Assembly (NCBI GenBank): GCA_031290725.1
Contig: JAITMZ010000021.1
Coordinates: forward strand, 1-6,981
Direction of reading: 5' to 3'
Length of the DNA stretch: 6,981 bases
Origin: Spirochaetaceae bacterium
Lineage (GTDB): Bacteria; Spirochaetota; Spirochaetia; Treponematales; Treponemataceae
Shown: one piece after another, positions 6,701 through 6,981 of the stretch
Numbering within the stretch: the first letter of the stretch is position 1
Layout: each line of letters starts with the position of its first letter
Made by a program: the position numbers and the translations under genes
Notes under the pieces: generated by a model
Database searches by the model: none
What the model saw: the letters and a program-made list of their open reading frames with translations, nothing else
What the model was told of the DNA's origin: nothing

Positions 6701-6981
6701 TTGTACCCATGAAAAAACTGTTTCTGGTGACACTGAACAGCGAGCGCCGTTCCGCCATACACGAACTCCGCCGATTGGGGGTGGTACACCTGACCTCTAC
6801 AACCCGTCTCGATGATTCTCACGGCGGTGGTGCGGAGTTGGCCGTTGCCCGCCAACGGGTAGAGCAGGTGACCGGCGCGGAACAGGCCCTGGGGGAATTC
6901 AAACCGAACAAACAACAGGCGGCCAATCCGGCGGTGGGTGACCAGAGAATTTTGACAATGGCTGCGGAGGTGGTATCCCTG
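6697..6981 (+). CDS. atpI: V-type ATPase subunit I (membrane stator), N-terminal part only
   Basis: Subunit I is the large membrane stator (a-subunit type) that forms the ion half-channels against the K ring and anchors the peripheral stalk. Only 95 residues fall in the window, all from the cytoplasmic N-terminal domain; the membrane helices lie beyond the right edge. The start [20 protein letters not shown] is the family pattern (MIVPMKK followed by a beta strand), followed by [13 protein letters not shown] (21-33). Residues from about 46 look like the beginning of the coiled arm. The ATG at 6697 overlaps the subunit D stop (ATGA), with AGGAGG 7 bases upstream. The proteolipid K gene would be expected next. 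Confidence 0.93.
   Translation, partial: MIVPMKKLFLVTLNSERRSAIHELRRLGVVHLTSTTRLDDSHGGGAELAVARQRVEQVTGAEQALGEFKPNKQQAANPAVGDQRILTMAAEVVSL

Noticed and set aside
6089..6733. A 214-codon minus-strand open frame opposite subunit D
   Set aside because: The plus-strand frame is an unmistakable subunit D. The minus frame has a His- and Gln-rich composition, no clear ribosome site and no family pattern.

Overview
The window holds two divergently transcribed operons around a T-rich, AT-rich intergenic region of about 300 bases. It contains no RNA genes, insertion sequences, CRISPR arrays or terminators that I can support. Both operons run off the window edges. The coding regions are GC-rich and tightly packed. 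The A, B and D sequences and the gene order E - DUF2764-like - A - B - D - I are those of the bacterial V-type ATPase of spirochaetes and chlamydiae. I therefore read the source as probably a spirochaete, most likely Treponema or a relative (for example a gut treponeme). This is family recognition by eye; no search was run.

Left side (bases 1-1503, minus strand): a split transketolase. The N-terminal, thiamine-diphosphate-binding half (664-1503) comes first. The C-terminal half (667 down to the window edge) overlaps it through an ATGA stop/start junction. Together they would form one transketolase active site. The C-terminal half carries Ser where classical transketolases have a substrate-phosphate-binding His.

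Middle (1504-1806): two good sigma70-type promoters face away from each other. The minus promoter (1646-1674) drives the transketolase pair through a leader of about 135 nt that contains a hairpin and short repeats. The plus promoter (1724-1752) drives the ATPase operon, and almost its whole -35/-10 spacer is a run of 14 T. Phased T-tracts lie between the two promoters.

Right side (1807 to the end, plus strand): the V-type ATPase operon. It encodes stator subunit E, a DUF2764-like protein in the place where other V-ATPase operons carry subunits C and F, catalytic subunit A, regulatory subunit B, rotor shaft D, and the first 95 residues of membrane subunit I. Genes are 2-15 bases apart or overlap by 4, so they should be co-transcribed and partly translationally coupled. 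The proteolipid K gene would be expected just past the right edge. The complex should couple ATP hydrolysis or synthesis to H+ or Na+ movement across the inner membrane; which ion cannot be told from this window.

The points most worth following are the DUF2764-like protein as a candidate divergent C-type stalk subunit, and the T14 tract as a possible slippage switch for the whole ATPase operon.
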